A DNA stretch of 5,288 bases from Candidatus Thiothrix singaporensis (GTDB taxonomy: Bacteria > Pseudomonadota > Gammaproteobacteria > Thiotrichales > Thiotrichaceae): NCBI GenBank assembly GCA_013693955.1, contig CP059265.1:3123877-3129164 (forward strand), written 5' to 3'. The stretch's first letter is position 1. Each line of letters starts with the position of its first letter. Under the pieces are notes generated by a model that did no database searches, had not been told where the DNA came from, and worked only from the letters and a program-made list of their open reading frames with translations. Below are positions 1 through 5,288 of this stretch, piece after piece. The position numbers were made by a program, and so were the translations under genes.

Positions 1-63
1 TTTGAAATTACTTTCGCCGTAGGGGATTTTCAGTGTCATGCTGCGCTTGCCGGTCATATCCAT
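1..63 (-). CDS. N-terminus of a probable AAA-ATPase-like / PD-(D/E)XK nuclease family protein (cut by window edge)
   Basis: Only the first 21 codons are present, read leftward from ATG at 63 and still open at base 1. The visible peptide contains KIPYGESNFK. This resembles the N-terminal signature of the large family with an AAA-ATPase-like domain followed by a PD-(D/E)XK nuclease domain (the DUF1703-type proteins), whose members often begin with a K(L/I)P.G.S(N/D)F motif before the Walker A region. No catalytic residue lies inside the window, so the call rests on this signature alone. The start is uncertain: in-frame ATGs also occur at 57 and 39, and none has a clear Shine-Dalgarno site. It lies beyond a terminator that closes the preceding gene, so it is probably a separate transcription unit. 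Base composition here is near 50% G+C, higher than in the central block. Confidence 0.5.
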   Translation of the reverse strand, partial: MDMTGKRSMTLKIPYGESNFK

Positions 64-107
64 GGGGGCAGTTTAGCATAGGCTTTCCCCGTCATTGCTG
101 TCTGGGC

Positions 108-134
108 ACTATAACGCACGTCTACCAAGGTCAC
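108..134 (-). promoter_or_regulatory. Possible sigma70-type promoter for the ATPase-like gene
   Basis: On the minus strand a -10-like TATAGT (108-113) matches TATAAT at five of six positions. A -35-like GTGACC (129-134) matches TTGACA at four of six. The spacer is 15 bases, shorter than the usual 17. It lies between the upstream terminator and the ATG at 63, where a new promoter is expected. Chance occurrence cannot be excluded. Confidence 0.25.
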
Positions 135-193
135 AGTGGACAGAGGGCTACCTTAAAAACACTGGAGTTATGCAGTTCAGATTACAGCACCTA

Positions 194-226
194 AAAGAAA
201 AGCGAAGAGCTGTTTTGGCTCTTCGC
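194..226 (-). terminator. Rho-independent terminator
   Basis: A perfect 9-bp inverted repeat (202-210 with 218-226; arm GCGAAGAGC) encloses a 7-base loop. On the minus strand the stem is followed at once by TTTCTTTT-like sequence (bases 201 down to 194, one C interrupting the T run). This is the classic stem plus U tract. It lies about 65 bases past the stop of the gene ending at 291 and separates that gene from the ATPase-like gene starting at 63. The T tract is only on the left side, so orientation is clear. Confidence 0.85.
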
Positions 227-290
227 CTTGCAATTGCTAATCCTATATTCTGCCTCACTCAATAATCCACTTAAATGTCGGCTATAAAAA

Positions 291-752
291 TCATTTGCAG
301 CTAAGTGAGTAGGTAAAATCAGCCTGCTTCGACCCAATATCCGTTTGCTTCCTACCCCATTGATAATTCTTTTTACTATAAGATGGATGAGATTTTGCTG
401 AAACGTACACATATCTGTTGCTTGTCGTCAACACCAACCCTTTTTCATATGGTGAGAATGTAAAGTTGTTTTTTCCAAAAATCGGTACTTCCCATTGGCA
501 CATACTCTACAGTCACCAGAATCACATCATCACAATTATTTTTATATAATAATTATTTTCAGCAGGCCTGGATGGAAGGCTGGGCATACTATCCTTTGCC
601 CGACAAAGCCTTTTATGTGCTTCACACTCCAACTTTCCGGAAAACACACTCGACGGGCAGCTTTGGTCACATGACCAAGCCAACACATCACTCACCAAGC
701 CAAAGCTTGTCAAGGTTGACAAACAAGCAATAGAGATTAACGCCATTTTCAT
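291..752 (-). pseudogene. Exported protein with a DUF1036-like C-terminal half, frame-disrupted as written
   Basis: The start at 752 is well supported by a GAGGAG Shine-Dalgarno element (760-765). The first frame gives a signal peptide (about residues 1-25, ending VLA before WSCDQSC) and a short cysteine-rich stretch, then stops at 522. A second frame continues from about 490 to a stop at 291. Adding one base in each of three homopolymers (T5 539-543, C3 491-493, A5 477-481 on the plus strand) joins them into a 154-residue protein ending LSCK. The restored second half has N-N-C, then beta-rich sequence with YVP, SPYEKG and RYVYVSAKS. That layout resembles the DUF1036 pattern of a cysteine near a first strand, a central strand and a final aromatic strand; this is by eye only. 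The exact positions of the second and third shifts are uncertain. A terminator follows at 226-194. Function unknown. Confidence 0.65.
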
Positions 753-1065
753 AATTTAGCTCCTCAGAATAAATTTAGAAACTGATTTTCGCTTTTATTA
801 ATACTCTATGCTCATACATTATTTTGTAAATATAACTTTTATCGTAAACGTTTGTAATAGTATTTAGGTAACCTTAACCGCATAGCGAGCAAGTTGACTC
901 ATGTAATTATTTTTCTCTATTCTTTCACGTCGCTATTTCCAAACAGATTGAATTAGTTACATAAGCAATCGAAATCAGACGCAGGATACGTTTTTACCCT
1001 CTATATCGACTTGACATTCGTTTTCATTTGGCTTCAGATCATATTCAGCTTATTTTGATGTATCA
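753..1065. other. AT-rich noncoding gap
   Basis: No credible reading frame is seen on either strand in these 313 bases. One sampled line (781-840) has only 13 G/C in 60. The stretch should hold the 3' end of the transcript from the gene at 1066-1437 and the promoter of the gene starting at 752. I found no convincing terminator, and no -35/-10 pair better than chance. A perfect 8-base palindrome, AAACGTTT, lies at 846-853, about 95 bases upstream of the ATG at 752. Its core resembles LacI-family operators, but the symmetry does not extend further. Confidence 0.6.
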
Positions 1066-1437
1066 TTAGCATATTTTAACCTCATGAATATACTGTGAAT
1101 GATTATCTATGCATTCTGTCCTATGTTTTATTGAAAGACCTCGGAAAAATGCATCTGTAACAGTTGCTGTGACTTTGATAAATTGCTGAGTAGAAAGAAC
1201 ATTTTCCGGCGGAGTTGACATCCAAACCTCAGAGCCAATATCCGTTCTTGGACATCCAGAATAGCCTGTCACTTCTCCCTGAGGCTTTACATGAATCCTA
1301 TTAGTTGTGCTGTCTATTTTGAAGCTATGTATTCCATAGCACGCTGTCCACCCTCCATTTGCTTGCGATACATTAGCAATAAAGATGGATGCTGAAGCAA
1401 GAGCAATAATCAATGGTGTTTTGATAAAAGATTTCAT
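1066..1437 (-). CDS. Small exported protein with four cysteines, unknown function
   Basis: An intact 123-residue frame starting at ATG 1437, with AGGAG at 1444-1448 six bases upstream. Residues 1-26 form a typical signal peptide: KSFIK, a hydrophobic core, then a VSQA cleavage site before NGGW. The mature part of about 97 residues has cysteines at 33, 62, 109 and 123, the last being the final residue. An even number fits two disulfides in a periplasmic or secreted protein. I do not recognise a family. No transmembrane segment or catalytic motif is visible. The gene contains a T5 run but is not shifted, unlike most neighbours. It is 135 bases downstream of the large exported protein gene and may have its own promoter. 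Confidence 0.8.
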   Translation of the reverse strand: MKSFIKTPLIIALASASIFIANVSQANGGWTACYGIHSFKIDSTTNRIHVKPQGEVTGYSGCPRTDIGSEVWMSTPPENVLSTQQFIKVTATVTDAFFRGLSIKHRTECIDNHSQYIHEVKIC

Positions 1438-1461
1438 TCTTTTCTCCTATAAATTACTTTT

Positions 1462-1491
1462 GCTATATTAATGGAAAATTTCTGCCGACAA
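1462..1491 (-). promoter_or_regulatory. Possible promoter for the four-cysteine protein gene
   Basis: On the minus strand TTGTCG (1486-1491) and TATAGC (1462-1467) are separated by 18 bases. Each matches the sigma70 consensus at four of six positions. A start near 1455 would leave a leader of under 20 bases that still contains the AGGAG at 1444-1448. The region is AT-rich, so such matches are easy to find by chance. Confidence 0.25.
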
Positions 1492-1572
1492 AAGATTGCA
1501 AAATTTAACTCTAATTATTGATTAGCAAACAATACTTTAACAACCTTCAAATAGCACAATAATCTTTCATCC

Positions 1573-2841
1573 TTATTTGTTATTCCTTTCACGAATTGCC
1601 TTTTCAAGAGCTTCTCGGGCATCCCTAATTTGTTGGGTTTCCTGTATAGGCGATATATTTTTCTTTCTTCTTCAAGCTCTTGCAACCGCTGATTAGTTTT
1701 ATCTTCTATGTTTTTTGGATTATGCTTCCCTGTTCAGAAAGAGAACCATCGTTAAGTGTTTTTTCCAATTTTCAGAGATGCCTGGTTTTTGAAACCCTGA
1801 ACTATAGGGGTTCGCTCTATCTGACTGGATTGACGTGTTAATCTGGTTGTTATTTTTCAAGCGGACTGCGACAAAAGGAATATACCCAAATGTTCGTGAA
1901 ATCGTCACATCATTTCCTCCTGGAAGAATGACCTGATTGGCTCCTGAGTATTTTAGTACTCCTGCTTTCATTTCAATTCCTATCGATTCTATTATTTCTG
2001 ATATATTAGGCTTTTTGCCACGCAGACCATCTGAGATCGTTTTTCGGCAACAGCAACCATTCGATCTTGAAAACCTCTTTCAAATGATATTGCTAATTTT
2101 CCTATGGATCTCTGCATTTCTAATATAGATGTACGCACCAGATTCTCAACCCATAAGGTGAAACTAGCGCCTCCTGTAAATACAGATACTCCCGCAGCCA
2201 CAACACCATCTGCGGCATCTCGTTCATTAATTTCCCTTCCCCAAGCCACATACCATTTCTTTGTTCCACTACCTTCAATATCCTTTTTCACCTCCCATTT
2301 GTTTGTGGAATAACTTCCGCCAACCAATTGATTGATTGCCTCCACCGGAACACCAGCTTTATCTAAAAGCAAAAGATAGCCTTTCCATGTGTTATATGTA
2401 TTGGAAACAAAAGCTGCGGGATTAGCCTCTATCAGCGCTTTAGAAGGAAAATTCGGAATACCGGGAATCTCCCTCGACTCAAAAAAACTTTGAGCCTTTT
2501 CATAATTCCTGCTTGCTTTCTCATAGACCTTCACTGACTCATCATATACACCTTGCGCTTTTGCTGTGTCTGCTTTCCACCTATTTAATTCCGCTGGTAT
2601 CTTGTTATATGGATCTTTAATAACTCCTTCGGTTTTTTTACTCCATCATTAACCGCCTTACCAATATGTGCAGGTGCTTTTTAATATCATCAACGGATCT
2701 ATTAACTTGATCCCTAGTAACTTCGACTGGATTTTCAACAAAACCTCTGATTTTATCCCACGGATTTGCAAAACATGATTTCCCAATACCTATAGCAGTC
2801 AATAATATTACACTTATAAATAAGATTTTCAACAATGCCAT
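1573..2841 (-). pseudogene. Large exported helical protein with the shared C-terminal tail, frame-disrupted as written
   Basis: The start at ATG 2841 has an AGGA element eight bases upstream. The opening frame gives a signal peptide (residues 1-25, ending CFA before NPWDKIRGF) and stops at 2638. Further open pieces lie at 2534-1992 and 1971-1720, plus a tail ending at TAA 1573. Adding one base in each of six runs (T5 2678-2682, T7 2633-2639, T5 2040-2044, T6 1759-1764, T6 1711-1716, T5 1658-1662 on the plus strand) gives one continuous 424-residue protein. The restored protein is mostly helical and charged (residues about 26-130). It has a glycine-rich hydrophobic stretch, VVAAGVSVFTGGASF, at roughly residues 214-228. 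It ends with a tail matching that of the coiled-coil protein upstream. I do not recognise a family. It follows the lipoprotein gene by 103 bases. Confidence 0.65.
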
Positions 2842-2944
2842 ATTAGCGTCCTAGTAAACCATGAAAAACACTCGATCCAATATGAAACAGTCTGCAAATG
2901 AATCAAAACATAACGCTCAAAAATGCCACCTCCGAGTTAAAGCA

Positions 2945-3310
2945 TCACTTAACAATTTCAATTTTACCGCCACAATCCTGGAAATCATTTTTATAAGCTT
3001 CTTCACATTTCTGTACTATATCTGAACACTTTTCCCCGTAATCCCTCGAGTTAATGCCCAAAGTAGTTTTTCTTGTGCTGATGCATCCGGATAGTCTTTT
3101 GCCATTTTATTACTTTCTATTTCATTTAGTTCTTTCACTCGGGCTTCACATTTGTCAAGCTCCTCCTGCCTTTCTGCGACACAAGCATTTTTGCTTTTTT
3201 GCAAGATCTACACAATCCCTATCTTTTAAATCGGTCGGTTCCACATATTTAACAGTTTCGCAAGATGCAAGTGCTAGCAAAAATGGAACGCTTACTATAT
3301 ACTTCCTCAT
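2945..3310 (-). pseudogene. Small cysteine-rich lipoprotein, frame-disrupted as written
   Basis: ATG at 3310 is preceded by AAAGGA (3319-3324) eight bases upstream. The start is 23 bases after the stop of the coiled-coil protein gene, so the two are probably co-transcribed. The opening frame reads MRKYIVSVPFLLALASC, a short lipoprotein signal with lipobox L-A-S-C and Cys17 as the lipidated residue. Glu at +2 favours outer-membrane sorting. The frame breaks around the A-runs read from T5 3188-3192 and T6 3195-3200, and again near C3 3057-3059. Restoring missing bases gives about 122 residues ending at TGA 2945. The mature protein is helical and charged, with six more cysteines (DRDC, NAC, DKC, EKC, QKC, QDC). 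The first three are 11 residues apart. At the first break, one extra base instead of two missing ones also works. Function unknown. Confidence 0.65.
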
Positions 3311-3333
3311 ATTAATCATCCTTTACAACTGAT

Positions 3334-4107
3334 TTAATTAGATAATCTTGATCTTCTTTCCTGCTTTGCCCTTTCCAAGGCTTCCCTAGCATCCCTAATT
3401 TCTAATGTTTCCTGTGGCGCAGAAATATTATTTCTCTGTTCTTTAAGATCATCCAACCGTTGTTGAACTTCAGCTTCTTTTTCTGCTTCAGCTTCTTTTT
3501 CTGCTTCTGCTTCTTCCTGTTTCTTCTGCTCTTCAGCTAATCTTCGTTCTTCTTCCTGTCGCTTGCGCTCCTCAGCCAATCTTCGTTCCTCCTCTTGTTT
3601 TATTGCCTGTTTTTCTTTTTCTTGTTGTAACCTCATAGCAGCCTGATCGTATTCACCTGCTTTGCCACATGCACCCAAAACTAATGACCCAACAGCATTT
3701 TTATAAAATTCATAACATGATTGATCACCAATTTTTATGCCACTATTCGAATTAAACTGAATAACCGGCATTGGGTATTGTTTAACATTCATACCATTCG
3801 ATCCATATGCTTTTTGATATGAATGCTTGTTCACTTGACCCTGATGTAAAGAAAAAAATTTGTCATTTATTGTATAGTTGACATCGATTGGCTGAGTGAT
3901 TCGAATATCAAACTTATACTTGACATTTGTCATTACCATCGTGTTATAGCTATCCTCTTCAACATCACAACGCCCAAGACCAAGAAAACCACATCCTCCA
4001 AAAGAAACAGATGAATAAAGAGTGGATATCACCACAATAATCAATAGATTTATTTTTTTACACAAGCCATATTGACATCCCTTGCTGTAAATCAACCTTA
4101 AAGCCAT
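3334..4107 (-). CDS. Exported coiled-coil protein with the shared C-terminal tail
   Basis: An open frame of 257 codons from ATG 4107 to TAA 3334. The start is doubtful. ATG 4107 has no Shine-Dalgarno site and would place a basic, cysteine-containing stretch before the hydrophobic core. ATG 4070 has AAGGG eight bases upstream and gives MACVKK followed by the core, a normal signal peptide, but needs one extra A in the A7 run at 4053-4059. Residues (numbered from 4107) 21-37 are hydrophobic and end VSFGG. Residues 38-150 are a globular part with cysteines at 39, 47, 131 and 147. Residues about 155-225 are a charged coiled coil with tandem repeats. Residues 216-251 are a tail shared with the 424-residue protein. 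The coiled coil resembles the helical linkers of TolA-like proteins only in composition. Function unknown. Confidence 0.75.
   Translation of the reverse strand: MALRLIYSKGCQYGLCKKINLLIIVVISTLYSSVSFGGCGFLGLGRCDVEEDSYNTMVMTNVKYKFDIRITQPIDVNYTINDKFFSLHQGQVNKHSYQKAYGSNGMNVKQYPMPVIQFNSNSGIKIGDQSCYEFYKNAVGSLVLGACGKAGEYDQAAMRLQQEKEKQAIKQEEERRLAEERKRQEEERRLAEEQKKQEEAEAEKEAEAEKEAEVQQRLDDLKEQRNNISAPQETLEIRDAREALERAKQERRSRLSN
3355..3462 (-). repeat. Coding segment for the shared C-terminal tail, copy 1 (second copy at 1585-1691)
   Basis: This segment encodes the tail with motifs QRL, NIS, QET and IRDAREALE. A hand alignment with the tail of the restored 424-residue protein (1585-1691) gives 24 identities in 36 positions, while the rest of the two proteins shows no obvious similarity. 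The second copy is readable only after restoring one base at 1658-1662. The DNA has diverged, so this is an old duplication or a shared domain, not a recent copy. Confidence 0.75.
3471..3506 (-). repeat. Perfect 18-bp tandem duplication in the coiled coil
   Basis: Bases 3471-3488 and 3489-3506 are identical. They encode two copies of a six-residue Glu/Ala/Lys unit in the coiled coil of the protein at 3334-4107. Because the unit is a multiple of three, gain or loss of a copy would keep the frame. Confidence 0.9.
3520..3597 (-). repeat. Two tandem 39-bp repeats encoding QEEERRLAEE units
   Basis: Two 13-codon units (3559-3597 and 3520-3558) encode QEEERRLAEERKR and QEEERRLAEEQKK. They differ at only two residues but at several third codon positions, so the duplication is older than the neighbouring 18-bp one or is under selection for protein sequence. 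Both lie in the predicted coiled coil of the protein at 3334-4107. Confidence 0.85.
4079..4083 (-). promoter_or_regulatory. Shine-Dalgarno site favouring the ATG at 4070
   Basis: AAGGG on the minus strand, eight bases before ATG 4070. It argues that the coiled-coil protein begins with MACVKK and not at ATG 4107, which lacks such a site. That start is in frame with the rest only if the A7 run at 4053-4059 is really A8. Confidence 0.5.
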
Positions 4108-4219
4108 ATCTAAACCAAATGCCTATAATCTATAAGCATCTGATTTCTGCACATTAAAAACAACGTAACAACGAAATTGTTAAAGAAGCCCATCATGGCA
4201 ATAACAAATCAACACAACA

Positions 4220-4779
4220 TTACCAATAGCCGCCACGATCCCTGTCATAACATATATAGATATAATCACCGCCTACACTGTAATTTAAATCATATTCAAG
4301 CCGATAAGGGTTCTTACAAATATTCCGGCTAGAAGTTGGGTGTGCAGTCACTTCTATCGATGTAATGGGAGATCCAAAGTAATGATAAGGATAATAATCC
4401 TGGTTGTGGGCAACGCATAAATAGATTGCAGATGTTATTTTTTTATCTACTCTGGCACCGCTATTCAGGTCTATATTGATTTTCTGATAACCATCCGGAC
4501 ATTTATATCCAACAATCGCCAAGCCCGTGACAGGCTTGTAACCAGGCGAACGGTAAATGCACAGATAAATATACTGACCACCCGCCCCTCTATTTAAATC
4601 GACATTAATTCTCCGAGAGGCTATGGCTCACAATGATCGTTTGCATCAGAATAAGATGTAACGCCAATACCGGTAATTGGGTAATAGGGGTCATAGATCG
4701 TAGTCAGACTTGCCGATGCCACATTCACAAGTAAGACTGCAAAACAGCTTATAAGCACTTTGGATATGCGCCAATACAT
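4220..4779 (-). pseudogene. Exported protein with three MABP-like beta-prism repeats, single frame break as written
   Basis: ATG 4779 is preceded by a near-perfect AAGGAGGA (4785-4792). Residues 1-23 form a signal peptide ending ASA. The frame stops at a TAG just after base 4626. Adding one base at the GG 4625-4626 restores a 186-residue protein ending GGYW at 4220. The restored protein holds three copies of one pattern: P-(I/V)-T-x-(I/L), a cysteine, a D-L-N motif (Asp at 61, 104, 164), then I-Y-(L/I)-C (Cys at 74, 122, 177). Each copy carries one cysteine in mid-repeat (50, 94, 145) and one at its end. The D-L-N-x-G-A-G-G-x-Y-I-Y-L-C string in copy 1 is the hallmark of the MABP beta-prism domain, known from eukaryotic MVB12 proteins and from bacterial MACPF-type pore-formers. 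No MACPF domain is present here. Likely a secreted or periplasmic binding module for lipid or glycan (inference). Confidence 0.7.
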
Positions 4780-4784
4780 AAATA

Positions 4785-4895
4785 TCCTCCTTGATGTGCT
4801 GAATCCACATCAACCGAAGAGGCTCTCCCCAACAATCCTTGCTTGCCGTCATCCTCCGCTCTTCCTTTGAGCATCAGAGCCTCTTTACTCTGATG
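4785..4895 (-). promoter_or_regulatory. Structured leader upstream of the beta-prism gene
   Basis: Three perfect inverted repeats occupy the space before ATG 4779. A: 4888-4895 with 4872-4879 (8 bp, 8-base loop). B: 4876-4885 with 4817-4826 (10 bp, 49 bases apart), sharing bases 4876-4879 with A, so A and B cannot form fully together. C: 4806-4813 with 4791-4798 (8 bp, 7-base loop), whose last two bases are the first two of the AAGGAGGA Shine-Dalgarno. In a minus-strand transcript this is the layout of a leader with alternative folds close to the ribosome site. No U tract follows A, so it is not a standard terminator. No known riboswitch class is recognised. Confidence 0.5.
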
Positions 4896-4940
4896 ACATT
4901 ACGCTCTTGGTCGTGAATGGGAAATATGACGCCATATGTA

Positions 4941-4957
4941 GACATATGTAATATGTC
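4941..4957. repeat. Perfect dyad GACATAT-GTA-ATATGTC
   Basis: A 7-bp inverted repeat with a 3-base centre, preceded by an overlapping near-repeat of CATATGTA (4933-4940 and 4943-4950). It lies between the histidine kinase stop (5023) and the beta-prism gene, where its promoter would be expected. A TGGACA hexamer overlaps the dyad's right end on the minus strand. A regulator-binding site is possible but unproven. Confidence 0.4.
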
Positions 4958-5022
4958 CAGGATCGCTGTTATGACTTTTGCTTACATAATTCAGCGTCTG
5001 CTGCAAAGCCTGATTCAGGCAG

Positions 5023-5288
5023 TCAATGGATCTTTGAAAGTTGGGTACCCAATTGGATGCTGACGCAGCTATAAAGCCCCATTTCTGATTCAATGGCCAG
5101 CTCAAAACCATTATGCAGGCATTCCCGTTGCACGAAACGCAACCCCAACCCATGGCCATTGATTTTCGACGATTTCGCCACTTGCTGATGAATATCCGCC
5201 AATTGTTCCACCGACATGCCGATCCCATTGTCATAAACCATCAGCCGCAATTGCCTGTCTGCGGGATGGGCGCTGATCCGGATGACTC
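5023..5288 (-). CDS. Sensor histidine kinase, C-terminal end of the HATPase domain (5' part outside window)
   Basis: The frame is open from the window edge (first full codon 5286-5284) to TGA 5023, giving 87 residues. It begins VIRISAHPADRQLRLMVYDNGIGM. DNGIGM is the G1 box of the GHKL-type ATP-binding fold and GHGLGL (about 29 residues on) is the G2 box. The following helix and strand (LRFVQRECLHNGFELAIESEMG, then CVSIQL) match the end of a HATPase_c domain. The phospho-acceptor histidine, N box and sensor domain lie beyond the window, so the input signal is unknown. The protein stops soon after the domain, with no receiver domain fused. Composition is near 50% G+C, unlike the block downstream. 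The beta-prism gene follows after 243 bases on the same strand, so co-regulation is possible but a direct link is unproven. Confidence 0.85.
   Translation of the reverse strand, partial: VIRISAHPADRQLRLMVYDNGIGMSVEQLADIHQQVAKSSKINGHGLGLRFVQRECLHNGFELAIESEMGLYSCVSIQLGTQLSKIH

Noticed and set aside
191..412. Minus-strand frame of 73 codons
   Set aside because: Runs through the terminator stem and competes with the frame ending at 291, which better continues the exported protein.
1937..2313. Two plus-strand open frames (1937-2128 and 2104-2313)
   Set aside because: Antisense to the large exported protein gene, no ribosome site, no recognisable product.
2842..2944. Short open frame between the lipoprotein and the large exported protein, near a GGAGG
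   Set aside because: The GTG is too close to the GGAGG and the frame ends in a few codons unless another base is added; no recognisable peptide.
3054..3332. Plus-strand open frame of 92 codons
   Set aside because: Antisense to the lipoprotein gene, whose signal peptide, ribosome site and cysteine pattern are far more convincing.
3471..3597. Repeats considered as a CRISPR array
   Set aside because: The units are contiguous coding repeats without spacers and encode a coiled coil.
4140..4200. Weak AACAA/TTGTT hairpin followed by a T-run after the beta-prism gene
   Set aside because: Five A/T-rich pairs and a T-run not adjacent to the stem; too weak for a terminator.
5003..5022. GCCTGA/TCAGGC inverted repeat just after the kinase stop
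   Set aside because: Centre too tight for a stable loop and only three T residues follow; not a convincing terminator.
4899..5234. Minus-strand frame of 111 codons overlapping the kinase
   Set aside because: Out-of-frame shadow of the HATPase domain; the kinase frame carries DNGIGM and GHGLGL. The part past 5023 has no ribosome site or motif.

Overview
This window looks like a Gram-negative accessory region, probably gammaproteobacterial (low confidence). The genes have strong Shine-Dalgarno sites and signal peptides, and one has a lipobox typical of an outer-membrane lipoprotein. All supportable genes lie on the minus strand. Hand counts on single 60-base lines gave about 47-57% G+C at the two ends (lines 1, 61, 5161, 5221) but about 22-42% inside (lines 781, 1981, 3481), so an AT-richer block appears to be inserted between ordinary flanks.

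In the direction of transcription (right to left), the order is: the C-terminal end of a sensor histidine kinase (5288-5023); a structured leader (4895-4785); an exported protein with three repeats of a MABP-like beta-prism motif (4779-4220); an exported coiled-coil protein (about 4070 or 4107 to 3334); a cysteine-rich lipoprotein (3310-2945); a large exported helical protein of about 424 residues (2841-1573); a small exported four-cysteine protein (1437-1066); a 313-base AT-rich gap; an exported protein with a DUF1036-like look (752-291); a rho-independent terminator (226-194); and the first 21 codons of a gene resembling the AAA-ATPase-like/PD-(D/E)XK nuclease family (63-1).

Most of the exported-protein genes are broken as written. 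The breaks are almost all explained by single missing bases in short homopolymers, mainly A5-A7 runs on the coding strand. Restoring those bases gives continuous proteins with sensible ends. I therefore give gene-length spans and mark them frame-disrupted. Either the consensus has homopolymer indel errors, or the genes are recently decayed, or slippage rescues them.

The six exported products appear to act in the envelope or outside the cell. Two otherwise different ones share a C-terminal tail (24 of 36 positions identical by hand alignment), which suggests a common partner or export route. No function can be assigned to the cluster as a whole. The beta-prism domain and the large helical protein with a glycine-rich hydrophobic stretch make a membrane-interacting or secreted-effector role one reasonable hypothesis.
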